This document shows, one piece after another, positions 11,942 to 22,760 of a stretch of 64,000 bases of DNA. Position 1 is the stretch's first letter, and every line of letters starts with the position of its first letter. The notes under the pieces are model-generated. The model was given only the letters and a program-made list of their open reading frames with translations, had not been told where the DNA came from and searched no databases. The position numbers and the translations under genes were made by a program. Location of the stretch: positions 497,204,453 to 497,268,452 of the forward strand of contig CM060923.1 in the NCBI GenBank assembly GCA_030737875.1. Direction: 5' to 3'. This DNA comes from Allium sativum. Taxonomy: Eukaryota > Streptophyta > Magnoliopsida > Asparagales > Amaryllidaceae.

Positions 11942-13710
11942 TTTGGTTAGCGATAACCTTGGCTCTATTTGGGATTAACTCATTAGAGATAGGGTAGTAA
12001 TACCCTAGAGTGAGATTATGTATATATGAGGGAGTGTACTTGTAATTTTGATGTAAAATGGTTTTGTACTGTGTTAGTTTATTCTGTTGAGTATTTATGA
12101 ATTCTAACTAGTACTTGGGACGCCAAGGCTTCGATAGGGATTTCTAAACATTTGAATAAGACAGGCCAACACAATATTGTTTTGGATCATATTTTTATAT
12201 AAATAATTAACTTGGAAATTACTAATTTTGATTGGATTGGTTGTTAAGAAATGATAATATTACATTATTATCGTTTATTTTCGATTATTCAATAACTCTA
12301 ACTACTGACTATTGACTGACAATGAGAATGAAACTTTGTAATTATGATTGATAATAAAATATATTTGGAAAGAAAAGAATGAATTTAAAACTTAAGTAAT
12401 AAGATATAGACTTGGATTTAAATTGAATTAGAGTTAAATGGAAAATAAGACAAAATCAACTTAAGTGAAATGAATAAGAGAAATGATGAAATAGAGGTTA
12501 ACTTAAGAAATGTAAAATGAAATTGATTGTAAATTAAATTAGGGATATTCTGGCTTAGGTACTTGTTAAGTTTCAAAACACATAAAAAATCCGTTTTTAG
12601 AAAGTTTATTAATTAGGTCCATGTTTTTCGAAAATCATAAAAATAAACAAAAAACAACCTAAAAATTTACCAAACTTCCAAAGTTTGTTCAATACATAAT
12701 CATCATCATATTCACGCTAGAAAACTACAAAAACATGATTCAAAAACGGAAAAAAATCAAAAATATGAACGCTTTTATGAAATTCATCAAATTTTCGAAT
12801 AATTGCTGACATCGCAGCAATAATATTAAAACAATTGCAGAATTTCATGAAACTTTTGTTGATTTGCGTGAAAAAAATCAAACTCAAAGCCTATACTTAT
12901 TCAAACATTCATGTATTGCAGAAAAATCCACAGAAAAAAGATTAAAAAAATGCACACAAATGAAAAATATTTCATCTCTAGTAAACTACTGCAAATGATG
13001 CAACTATTTGCAATATCTGCAGACAATTTATGCAACTTTCATATGTAATTACATCATTTTACGTAGCATTGTAAGTAGTTGCTGATATATCTGCAATTAT
13101 TAATAATAACTGCAGACGTTGCTGCAATTATTGATAATAATTGCAGATGTTGCTGAAATTATTCATTTGCCTTTCAATATATGCATGTACTGTGTGAATA
13201 GTTGCAAAATTGTCTGCAATTATTCCCAAGAATTGATGATATTTCAGCAAATTTTTTTGTGTAGAATTCTTCCATGAATATTTACATTTTTTTGGAAAAA
13301 AATATACATCTGGGCAAAAAATATGAAAAGCATGTTGATAAAGGAAATATGGACTTGCTTTACATATAAATTTACATAAGGATGTGCAGTGAATTAAGTT
13401 TGAAAATAAGGATGCGCACATAATTTCCACTTAAAATTTTAAATAAACTTAAGATATAATAAAATTAAACTTAAGTAATGAAGTCAAATAGAATAGGCTA
13501 ATGAGAATGAATGTTAGAATGTAAGTGGATGTAAATAAATCAAAAATTAAATGAAATTGAATAAAAACAAATAATACAATGTGAGTCGATTAAAAATAAT
13601 TGGAAGTGAATATGTAATCTGAATATATGAATTGTTTATAAGTGAAGTAAACCAAATTAAATTGTGTAAATAATATACAGACATTGGGAAAAAAATATAA
13701 TTGTACTTTG
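11942..13710 (+). mobile_element. Element H internal region (non-coding)
   Basis: No gag or pol motif is visible. The first 230 bp after the PBS parallels the internal region of element F: the same AGTAATACCCTAGA hairpin, then a GTATATATGAG- or GTATATATACGAG-type stretch, a TTTTGTACTGTG-type stretch, and a block with GATAGGGATTTCTAAACA followed by the shared AGGCCAACACAATATTGTTTTG region. The rest is AT-rich and is interrupted by a Mutator-like miniature element (12542-13430). No polypurine tract or own 3' LTR start is certain; 13711 begins an LTR fragment of opposite orientation. Confidence 0.55.
12542..13430. mobile_element. Mutator-like miniature inverted-repeat element (copy 2)
   Basis: An 889 bp diverged relative of the element at 2518-3362, in opposite orientation. 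Its left end (GGGATATTCTGGCTTAGGTA) aligns with the reversed right end of copy 1. Its reversed right end (GTGGAAATTATG...) aligns with the left end of copy 1. Inside are the same TTGCTGA/TGCAATTATT palindromic repeats (about 12790-13250). The flanking 9-mers ATTAAATTA and TTAAAATTT agree at only 6 of 9 positions, so the target duplication is decayed or the ends are slightly off. It has no coding capacity. Confidence 0.6.
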
Positions 13711-15125
13711 TGTAACGTCCCACTTTTCCCTTCCATTCGAGTTGACGAATTACACTTTTGTCCAACCCAAATGACATAGAAAAGCAGAATGTTAAGGGGA
13801 AGAAATTTGAGGATGAGAGAGAAAGAAAGAAATATTAGAATAGAAGAAGAAGAGGAACATCAGAATCTCACAGCAGAACGAACAATGTATATAATATAAC
13901 AATATATCTTTATACAAAAGAAAATTCTATATACATACCAATGACCAGGGTACATCATATATCAGATACAGCGGAACAAACTTTAATTAACTAACGCTGA
14001 AGTCTCCTGCTTCCAGCTCCTAAAACTCCAAGCGAACCCAACCTAGAAATATGTCCGGTCTGACCCGAGCACATTTTGAAGCAAAGAAAAACACCCTGAT
14101 CAGTCTGGAATACTTTCAGCGCTAAATTCACATCAATAAACAAACGTCTTAACTTTAGAAATCCTTATTGAAAGAAAAGGATAATAGTAAGACCAATCCA
14201 CACATAAATACGGACGGTTTTTACCTTACTATAACCCAAAACATTTTTGAAATCGTATCTTGCTCTGATATTATAATAGTGTTTATCAAATCACAAATAA
14301 ATAGCAATCTAGTGGAACGCTTGCATCTCACGCTCCACATATATAGTATATAATTAAAACCATGGGCGCTTATTGGAGATTGGATTTCCGACTATGACAA
14401 GGTATGGAACCACCTACCGAAAGTGTATCTCTAGAGGGGAATACATTGGGTTCAACAAGAACGTCTTGCAAACCGGCACATACATGACCGACCACTCATT
14501 TTGCTTGAGTGTATCGAATGTATATCACCAACGGTTGTGTACGGCAACCGTTTTCCGAAAAGGGGCAGCATCGAAAAGAGTAAAGAAGCAAATGAAATTT
14601 CTCAAGATAGGTGATTATACACCCTAATGGGAGCGACCCACATAGCCATACTGCCTGCCCGATTTTTGTCATTTCCCGGTTGATGAGGCTTGAGGTTATA
14701 ATTACCTTTAGAACACCCTGTCACAATTCACTTTGAGTGTTACATTGTCAGATCCGCCAGACTTCGGTAATTGACATCCACAATAATACACTTGTCATTA
14801 AGCTAAGAGAAGGTGTCTTCTCCGCTACCAACCGTAATACGTTTGAGGAAATCAACGTATGTGATTCCTTTGGAGATACTCTGTCAAACACTCGTCCATA
14901 CAAGTCATCCAGGAACAGGATGAACCGAAGGCACCCACCTACCGCATCCAAGGAATCACCCTATAGATCAGTAGCGAGTAGTCCTTACAATCCGCAGATT
15001 TCAACCATGACAGAACAACAATGTATCTCTGGTTGCAAGCCAGAGATTATAAATATTTCTTCCAATTCATGAATATCTACGGCCTTCAGTTACTCCATCT
15101 CTCTTTCCTGCAGGTTGGTTTCGTA
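13711..15125 (-). mobile_element. F-type LTR, 3' portion, minus strand
   Basis: The reverse complement aligns with the last 1.3-1.4 kb of the 5' LTR of element F (about 28950-30294). Shared landmarks are GAGTGTTTGACAGAGTATCT (minus strand here; GTTTGACAGAGTATATCTGG at 29114), GCCTCATCAACCGGGAAATGAC (near 29313 in F), and a TTCTTCTTCTATTCTAA run (near 30150 in F). It ends GGGACGTTACA at 13711. Open frames of 84 and 111 codons on the plus strand are antisense to it and not credible genes. It joins a plus-strand LTR piece at about 15126. Confidence 0.65.
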
Positions 15126-17500
15126 CGTAACATTAATTAATTTAATTATTTAAAGAGTGGTTTAGAGAATTTAAATGGTCGTTGAATTAAATAGTGGTGA
15201 ATACTTAATTAAAATAATAAATTGAATAATATATTTAATTCTGAAATTATCAGAATTGGCTGAGATGGTGATATGGTGTGAACTGTATCATCTGTGATAT
15301 TTAATTCGGTTTAGAATTGAATTAGAATAATGAATATATTATTTGAACGACAGTTTGAACGTATAATTATGTTATAATTAAAATCGATCTCGAAATGGCG
15401 TTGTAGTTCGTGAATTGGCGATTTGAACTTCAACTGGATATACATAAGCTATTTTAAATCGGATTTCTGTGAAGCAAGAAACGTATGGAGCTGGTGGAGT
15501 ATATCTTTCTAGTGGAAGAGAAAAATCAGGATTTCGTCGTGTAGATTTTGAGATAGTCCAAATCAAATTTTAGAAAAGTCGCTGTGGAATTCCTTTATAA
15601 TTTATAAAGGAATTATTTATATTTTAAAAAAGGAATTTCAATATAAATCGAATATCGGGTTGACCCAGATTTGAAATATCGAGTTAGAAATCCATATAGG
15701 AATATTTTAGAGCTGTATGGTATTCCACTGTGAATATACACGATAATATTTATTTTTAAATATTAAATTTAATTATTTTTAAATATATTTGTATATTTAA
15801 AAGGGTTATTTAGGGCTTTAAAAGTAGCCGCTTTTGCAAACGACCTCGGTTTTCGACGAAACCAAATTTGTTGGATCCGCAATATTAAATTATTATTAGA
15901 TTCCAAGTTCTGTGATTTTTGGGGTCACTGTGTGGCCGTATGGATTTTTAGAGTGAAAAACAGTCAGTATTTTGACAGTTAAAAATACGCTGTGTGAGCA
16001 AACGGAGTTAGAATTCGACGAAACCAGTTTCGTTGGGACCGTAATGTCGAACAGTAGCTACATGCCAATTTTCATGATTTTTAGGTATCATGAGTGATCA
16101 CAGTAATTTTTAAAGACTAGTTTGGCAATATAAATTTAAATAAAATAAAATATCCTAAGATGAGTGAACTAAACAAGGCCACCCATTCATGTTTTCAGCC
16201 ACACATAAAAACCTCATCCTCTTATATAACTGTTCTCCTTAGCCGCCACCATCTGTTCTTCCAAAAAACCAATTAGCCCCTTTCTAAAAATCTGTAGAAA
16301 TTCAAATACAATGTGATAAATTCAAATCAAATAGAGTTGGATTCGTGAGGAGTGGAGGTTCAAGTTGGCACCAGACTTGTTGCATTCGATTCCAACTTTC
16401 GTTGAAGTCTGGGTGTTCAAAGAAACTAGGGTTAACGGATTGTGGAAACACGAGCATTGAATTGGAGTTTTGAGTTGATATTTGGGTTGAGCACAAAGTT
16501 TAGCTCCTTGACCTGATTTCTGGTCGGATTTGTCGGATTCCGCATCAATTGATGTCGCGATTTACTATGTGTGTGGTGAACAGGCCATCGACGGAAGTGA
16601 GTTTGAGTTTGGCCCTACGGGTACGGATAGATGGAGCTCGCGATGAGATGAGCGATGGTGGTGGTATGGCGGTCTTTCGCTGAGAAATGGAAGGATGGCG
16701 ATCGAAGAAGAAGTGGGAAATGGCCATGTTTTATCGTGATGTTTACTGGAGCAAGAATTTGGGAAGAAGGTATTATACGGTGCGGTTTAATGTGGTATTG
16801 GGCTGATGGGCCTTAGTGAATAAAGGGGTGAGGCCTGGTTGGTTATTAATTAAGTTTTATTTTAATTTAATTATATATCAACTTCGAAATCGAATAACAT
16901 TTTCATACATGTTCGAAATTCAGCGAAACAAGTTTCGATAGGATCGTATGGATGAGCACTCCACAATGAAACTGACTGGAAATCCATTGGAGCTCGTTTG
17001 AATTTATGGAGAAATAAACTGTTTGATTCAAATCAAACAACAGTTTATCGTTCTTTAACGATGAACTGCAAATGTGAGTAAATCTCACTAACTCTGAACA
17101 ATTTATAATTTCATGTTGTATTTATAGAACTGTTAAATATAGGCTGATTGACTGTGTGTTGACTGTTGATTGAACTGCTAGTCAGTTAGTTGAATTTCTA
17201 TATTGATTTTATTTATCAGAATATATCATACGGAGCTGAAAGGAATGTTGATTTTATTGTGTAACATCTGTGGATGCAGGGAAACAGGTTGGAGGAATCC
17301 GACTGGATTCCTCAATAGTTATTTTATTGTTTTTCATTTATTTTGATATATGATGTGAATTATAATCTGTTGTTGATTGTGTGTGTATGGACGATATTGG
17401 ACATCGTAATTTGATATGTTAAACACCATAACATACTGGGATTTGGAGAAAAGGGGAATTTGTCAAAGTGAATACTGAAAAGAGAATATTTATAAAATCT
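15126..17500 (+). mobile_element. F-type LTR, 5' portion, plus strand
   Basis: Aligns with the first 2.3 kb of the element F LTRs (24400-26750 and 31800-33947), from the TTAATTTAATTATTTAA stretch to a TGGGATTTGGAGAAAAGGGG stretch near 17440. The first few bases, including TGTAACGACC, are replaced, so this is not an intact LTR start. It holds two ACGAAACC-type palindromes (15856 and 16018), a TTATATAAC TATA-like site (16222-16230), and the GGTTGGAGGAATCC motif near 17288 where solo LTR C inserted in F's own 3' LTR. The downstream limit (17500-17560) is approximate. Confidence 0.65.
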
Positions 17501-17559
17501 GCGTACCCATGGACTACTCTAACGGATCGAAAATCGTCAATAAATACATAAAGTGATTT

Positions 17560-18553
17560 TAGGTAGTTAAGACAAACTGATCCCTTAGGATCGCACGAAA
17601 TTTCGAGGGTATTCCCGAGGCAAGTCGAAAGTCTAACTACCCTCCTTTCACATTTACTAGCTAACTAATTCATGCCTAGAATCAACCCAAAGCCCATGAA
17701 ACCAAAAACATAAGTATCTCAAATCCTTACAAACCAAAGATAAATGAGTCGAACCACAAATTGGACTTGAGACAATAATGGGATCCTTTACTATACAAGC
17801 TCTAGGGTGTAGAGGCTCAACTATGGAAGCGGATATAAACGAATGCAAAGCGCAAAAATCAAAAAGAGTACTAGAAGGATGATCAAGAGGAAAAACTAAA
17901 CTTTTCAACAGAAACCTTACTACCTCTCTCTCAGGTATGCTGGTGGTGAGAGCAAGCACTTGCCTTCCAGAAAATCCTGTCTTTTGTTCTTGCCCTTTCC
18001 CTTAATTATACGACCCGTTATACGAAAAATAAAGATACTTCCTCTTGTTTTAGCTTTCACTATTCTTTCCTTCCATCCTTTGTGAACAAAGTCCATATCC
18101 ATGAGTTCTTCATCCTTGTGTTGTGCTCCTTAGCCAAATTCCCTCATTCTCATCTTTGCCATCCTTGTGTAACTTGTTGACAGGTCTCTCGAAAGATGCC
18201 TCCATAGCACGGAGAATCCTACAGAGTTCGAAAGAAAATTAGCCGCAGGTGAAACTACTATGGTTATAGATGGAATTGGTCACTTGTTTGCCCTTTGACA
18301 AGTGTCATAGTCTCGTCGAGCCTATGGAACCATGCCGCGATGAGGTTACCTCCCAAAAAGCCAGGGGCCCCGGAGACTCAGGAAAGAAGGAAACAAGGAT
18401 TCAAACAGAGGATCAAAAGATAGTGCATATGGCTTTGGGGAATACGCCTTTAAAACAAAAATTTTCTTTTGAAAATGCTTCTTTTAAATCCATTTTGAAA
18501 ATAATTTTTCGAATCTTTTATATGATACGGTAACCTTCACCTCTGATACCTAG
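17560..18553 (-). mobile_element. Element G, truncated internal region (gypsy)
   Basis: Lies directly downstream, in the minus-strand sense, of the LTR at 18554-19482. It opens with GGTATCAGAG (minus strand, 18541-18550), a PBS for initiator tRNA-Met. It contains a decayed retroviral-type protease frame (17657-17959). I do not recognise RT, RNase H or integrase, so most of pol has been lost. No 3' LTR is found; the region abuts the F-type LTR fragment to the left. Confidence 0.6.
17657..17959 (-). pseudogene. Gypsy protease relic (element G)
   Basis: A 100-codon minus-strand frame. Residues about 32-46 read TLFDFCALHSFIS, recognisably derived from the plant gypsy protease active-site motif LFDSGATHSFIS. 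The catalytic Asp is kept but Ser-Gly is replaced by Phe-Cys. It is followed by a VSSPI-type strand and a degraded version of the region that normally leads to an ILGMDWL motif. The protease would have matured the Gag-Pol polyprotein. The altered flap of the active site and the missing downstream domains mean it is not functional. Family assignment rests on this motif only. Confidence 0.6.
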
Positions 18554-19482
18554 TGAAACACCCCACCTCTGTTAAGGTCACTCACAGAGGGAATTCCTTA
18601 ACTTCGGTGGAGCATTATAGGTAAAAGATGAAGATAAATTACAAGGCAGACAAATAATGCAGCGGAAAATAAAGTCATTTAATAAACAATTTAGTTCAGA
18701 CAAGCTTTTACAACAATTTCCTCAATCATACTTAAATGTAATACATAGAACTTATGTCTTGATTTAAAAAATTCCAAGAATAAAAGAAGAATAAAAAGAA
18801 TGATATTCCCCAATAAAGCATGAACCAGCCATAACAGTGGAAGAGAGAGAGAGAGTCAAAAGCGATACACCAACTAATCTTCAAGCTTGGAAAGAGAAGA
18901 GGTCCAAGTTAGGCTGAGTTATTCCCTCCCTGACTACCTGGGGGGAAACGGAAGAAAAGAGGCAAAAAACAAACAAGGTTAAACATAAGTCTGGTAAGTC
19001 CAGTGATCTTTTAGCATGCAAACAAGATAAAGGATCATGACATGAATAAACCGAAAATAGGACAATACCATAAAAACAAGGTAACTAAAGACAAGATAAG
19101 TGCAAGGTGAACTGAATGCGCTTCTACTTTTTCTCTGCTTTGCTACTACTCTGTTAATCTGATTTCTATATTTATCTCTGCACCACCCAACTAGTGTCCT
19201 AACTAGTAATCTGTATAAAATGATAATCGTTACCCAACCCCCTCACCCCCTCCCCCCCGGTAATTGTGGTAGCCTTCAGGTGTATATCTATCGTGAGGAT
19301 TCCACCTCAATCAGCCTAACTGCCATGAACATGTTAGATGTACCCTTACTACCCTATCTATCTTGACCAAAATTTTGAGACGAACGTAATAGCGCAACCC
19401 TTTTCACTTAATTCTTCTTCTAAAAATTAAGTGTTCCAGAACTTGTTAATTTTAATATTCTCAGAAAATTCGGGGTGTTACA
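18554..19482 (-). mobile_element. Element G 5' LTR
   Basis: On the minus strand it starts TGTAACACCCCGAATTTTC at 19482 and ends GGTGGGGTGTTTCA at 18554, 929 bp, with TG...CA ends. A TTTTCCGCTGCATTATTTG stretch near 18655-18673 (minus strand) resembles the 3' LTR region of other elements here. A PBS follows directly. No gene lies inside; a C-rich TACC/CCCCTCACCCCC stretch is at 19235-19260. It is a conventional-sized gypsy LTR, unrelated in length to the giant LTRs. Confidence 0.75.
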
Positions 19483-20078
19483 TTTTGCTTTATTTGTAGA
19501 TATGACTTTGTTCGATGGATATTGTGTAAATTAAGTTTATGGTGTTATTTTTTTATGTAAATTATGTAAATCTTGTTTATTGATGATGTCTTTGAGTATG
19601 AATATTGCGTTATATAATTAGTTGGTTGATATATATTTACATGTTGTTGATATGTTTGTGCATGAATATTTTGATACTACAATATATAAATGCTGTGACA
19701 GATGCAAAAAACTTTGTGATATGTGGCAAAAAACTGTGGTAGTAAAGAACATGTATATTTCCAGAAATGATGTGATATGTGGGAAAACGCTGTGATAGTA
19801 AAGAACCTATAAACTTCGAGAAATGCTATGATATGTTGCTAAACGCTTTAGAAAAGGGAAGATAACAACATTTCTAAAATAATATAAAACGTTATGTAAA
19901 TATAAGGACAACACCATTTAAAACATTGTAACATTTCATTTTCTACAGCATTTTTGAAAATGCTATGATATATCCAAGACCTATAACAACGTGTTGGTAG
20001 ACAATGTTCATAAAAACGTTGTTAAAGGCTTTAACAACGTTTTTTTCAATGCTGTGAATAGGCGTATTTGTTGTAGTG
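19483..20078. mobile_element. CACTA transposon terminal fragment
   Basis: The segment ends in TTGTAGTG at 20078, the reverse complement of a CACTACAA terminus (CACTACAACAAATACGCC read inward). The subterminal 400 bp has repeated motifs built on GCTATGATATGT and GCTGTGATAGTAAAGAAC (about 19700-19980) and an inverted pair AACGTTGTTAAAGGCTTTAACAACGTT (around 20012-20040). This is the usual architecture of CACTA subterminal repeats. No transposase and no opposite CACTACAA end are present, so the element is truncated, probably by element G at 19482. Confidence 0.65.
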
Positions 20079-20434
20079 TTTCCTTCTTTCCTTATTTTGT
20101 CTATAAACGCTAGGGTTTCGGTCTCCCTCCTTTTCCTGCTACTGATCTGACTTTCCCCATTTTGCCGTTAATTGCCACCGCCGCCTTCGACGGCTTCCTA
20201 GACCTGACGTCGATCATCCAGCCACCTTCGTTTTATCCTTGCTCGGTTGTACTAGTTTTCTTGGATCGAATTAAATTGATTTTTCCCCGAACCCTAGTTG
20301 AAGTCGATCTTCTTTGGGCTGTCATGCCAGATTCTGATCGTCCACGACCTTATCCTACCACCTAGTTGCCAACGCTAACCATCTTGAATAAACCCTAAAT
20401 CCTATTATGTATTTTGTTTCTGCCTATCCAACTA
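20079..20434 (+). other. Unassigned segment between CACTA end and gag relic
   Basis: Moderately GC-rich, with CTAGGGTTTCGG and ACCCTAGTTGAAG stretches resembling plant 5' leader sequence. A 67-codon frame lacking an ATG start spans 20162-20365, but I do not recognise it. It could be the gag leader of the polyprotein relic downstream or a host gene fragment. Confidence 0.3.
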
Positions 20435-20930
20435 GAGAAATTCATCCACGTCAAGAAAGGAAGCTTGAGTCTGCAAGAGTATTTATCCAAATTTATCAAA
20501 TTATGTAATTTTGGAAGAGGATTGGTAGACACCCACATGAAAAAGGCCCTTTGATTTGTTAAAGGACTGAACTCCCCATTGAAGGAAACCCTATTAGCCC
20601 AAGTAACATTTTGGGCAGCTTTTGATACCCTAATTGAGACAGTTATCCTATGCACGACTGAAAGCCCCAAGGAGGATAACTAAGGTAAGAAAGGAGAAAG
20701 CTCCAACAAAAATAAGAAGAAGGAATGATGGAAAAACAAGAAAAAGAACAAATTCAAAAAGGACGCAAAGTCTTGTACGAGGTGCAACCGCAAGGGCCAT
20801 GAGGCCAAGGATTGTAGGACCTCGTTAGCAAAAAAGGAGTTTAAGGGAAAATGTTACAACTTCCATGAAGAAGGACACATATCCGAGGACTGCTCAAAGT
20901 TGTCAGGAGTGTCCAGAACTATGCAATAGA
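20435..20930 (+). pseudogene. Ty3/gypsy Gag relic with zinc knuckles
   Basis: Frame of 20435 read through stops. The retrotransposon Gag core is visible: a GSLSLQEYLSKF motif at about 20459-20494, then a GRGLVDTHMKKAL motif, broken by TGA at 20552, then a KGLNSPLKETLL stretch. Two CCHC zinc knuckles follow in the same frame. The first is intact (Cys 20774, Cys 20783, His 20798, Cys 20813). The second (Cys 20852, His 20876, Cys 20891) has its second Cys changed to Phe at 20861. Gag would form the virus-like particle and bind RNA through the knuckles. Several stops (20552 and in the 20670-20740 linker) make it a pseudogene. Confidence 0.75.
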
Positions 20931-20989
20931 GGGAGCACCAATTCAAAGCCGACCCCCAAGAGACCAAGGGCAGTCTGCACTTGAAGATA

Positions 20990-21210
20990 TAAACTCTAGT
21001 TAAGGAAATTCAATATAAACCTTGTTCGATTCTAGAGCGACCCGTCCTTTTATCTCCAAATGATTAGTAAATCTGTTGAACCTTTCCATATATATCTCGA
21101 AAAGTCCGACAGTGGTGGCCAACCCTATCGGAGGATCTAGTTATCTTGAAATCTTGTGTAAAGACCTATTATTGTAGGTCGACAATGTCGAGTTCCATTG
21201 CGAAGCGTAT
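20990..21210 (+). pseudogene. Ty3/gypsy protease relic
   Basis: LFDSRATRPFIS is encoded at about 21022-21057, a changed form of the active-site motif LFDSGATHSFIS; the essential Gly after Asp-Ser is Arg. The frame differs from that of gag. The C-terminal protease landmark DFIGYHRILGIDWLS (ILGMDWL type) begins the next open segment at 21217. Confidence 0.7.
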
Positions 21211-21213
21211 GCG

Positions 21214-22290
21214 TTGGATTTTATAGGGTATCATCGTATCCTAGGTATAGACTGGCTATCGTTTTATTGGGCCATCGTAGATTGTGATAAGAGAATTGTT
21301 CGTCTTAGGAGTCGAGGAGGATGTAGACTAAATATTCCTTGTAATGTTAGGAACAAGGATAATGACTTATTATATTACTTATCTCCTGGTTCTGAAGGAC
21401 CATCTTCAGTCCCGGTAGCTTGTGAATTCTTGGATGTCTTCGAGGAAGTCGCGGGACTTCCGCCCCTTAGAGAAATATCTTTTTGTATCGACCTAGAGAA
21501 GGATGCTAAACCTGTAGCACTACCCTTGAGGCATATGGCGCCTAAGGAAAGAAGGGAGTTAGATAAGCAGATTTCAGAGTTGTTGCAAAAAGGTTTCATT
21601 CGTCGAAGTACCTCATAATGGGGTGCACCTGTCGTATTTGCCACCAAAGATGATGGTTCTTTGAGACTTTGTGTGGACTATAGGGAACTCAATAAATTGA
21701 CCAAGAAGAATAAGTACCCTTTACCTTGAATCAATGAACTTTTTGACCACTTGGGAGGAGCCCGAGTATTTTCCCAGTTAGACCTTACTATTGGATTCCA
21801 CCAATTAAGAATTGCAGAGGACAGTAAAGACAAAAATTCCTTTAGGACGCCAGATTGATTGTTCCAATAGGAAGTTATGCCTTTTAGACTAACGAATGCA
21901 CCTTCTTTCTTTGTTGACCTCATGAGTAGAGTGTTTAGGGATATTTTAAATAAAATTGTGGTAGTCTTCGTAAATGATATCCTTAATTTTCAAAAGATCG
22001 CGAAGAGTAAGAAAAACACTTGAGACAAGTGCTAGGGATATTAAGAATGAACCAAATGAAAGAAAAATTCTCGAAGTGCCATTTCTGGAGGGAAAAAGTA
22101 AGTTTTTTAGGGCATGTTGTGTCAGGTGAAGGCTTGGCCATAGACCCCACAAAGATCGAGGCAATCAAGGAATAGAGGATACCTTGAAATGCTACGGAAG
22201 TAAGAAGCTTCCTTGGATTGGCCAGATATTATAGGAAATTCATTAAAGACTTTGCAAAGATTGCTACTCCTTTAACCTAACTAACAAAGA
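21214..22290 (+). pseudogene. Ty3/gypsy reverse transcriptase relic
   Basis: Open from 21214 to 21618, then read through stops. The N-terminal segment has the FEEVAGLPPLREISFCIDL motif (about 21443) and a KQISELLQKGFIRRS stretch. After a stop at 21616 comes [20 protein letters not shown] (fingers/palm), then SQLDLTIGFHQLRI (palm motif with catalytic Asp), then a MPFRLTNAPSFF stretch. The YxDD-type catalytic box reads VVFVNDIL near 21958-21981, with the first Asp replaced by Asn, which would abolish activity. A frameshift follows at about 21995, and a [20 protein letters not shown] thumb motif lies near 22212. There are at least five stops, so it is dead. It is typical of plant gypsy pol, consistent with the chromovirus lineage. 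Confidence 0.85.
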
Positions 22291-22760
22291 AGAATTTGGT
22301 GTTCTCTTGGAGTAATAAATGTGAGGTAGCCTTTAAGAAATTAAAAGAAGTAATAACTTGCGCACCTGTCCTAATTATACCCGGTGGTTCAAAATTGTTC
22401 ACCGTTTACACTAACACATGTGGGACTAGTTTAGGAGCAGTCCTTATGCATGTAGGAAGAGTAGTTGCTTATGCGAGTAGACAACTCAAGGATCTAGATA
22501 AAAGATACCTAGTTCATGACCTTGATTTAGCCGTAGTGGTATTCTCCCTTATGACGTGGAGGAATTACCTTTTAGGTGAGAAATTCGAACTCTTTACTGA
22601 CCATAAATCCCTAAATATTTATTTTCGCGACGTGAATTAAACTTGAGACAACGACGGTAGATGGAATATATTGCCTCATTTGACTTTCCAATCATATATA
22701 CCCCGAGCAAGGGGAATGTTGTGGCGGATGCTTTAAGTAGGAAACACTTGACTTTGAATG
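22291..22760 (+). pseudogene. Ty3/gypsy RNase H relic
   Basis: The open frame 22296-22640 holds the connection segment CEVAFKKLKEVITCAPVL and an RNase H start FTVYTNTCGTSLGAVL, in which the catalytic Asp of the usual YTDAS motif is Asn. It is followed by VVAYASRQLKDLDKRY and FTDHKSLNIYF with its conserved Asp. A stop at about 22638 and a frame change precede VVADALSRKH at about 22721-22750, the conserved ADALSR end of RNase H. RNase H would remove genomic RNA during reverse transcription; here it is broken. Confidence 0.8.

Noticed and set aside
14168..15072. Three consecutive plus-strand frames of 61-111 codons
   Set aside because: They lie antisense in an F-type LTR fragment (13711-15125) and are not preserved in LTR F at 28950-30294.
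20162..20365. Possible host gene first exon
   Set aside because: The sequence has leader-like TAGGGTTTCGG motifs, but the frame lacks an ATG start and any motif. It is equally likely to be the leader of the gypsy relic.
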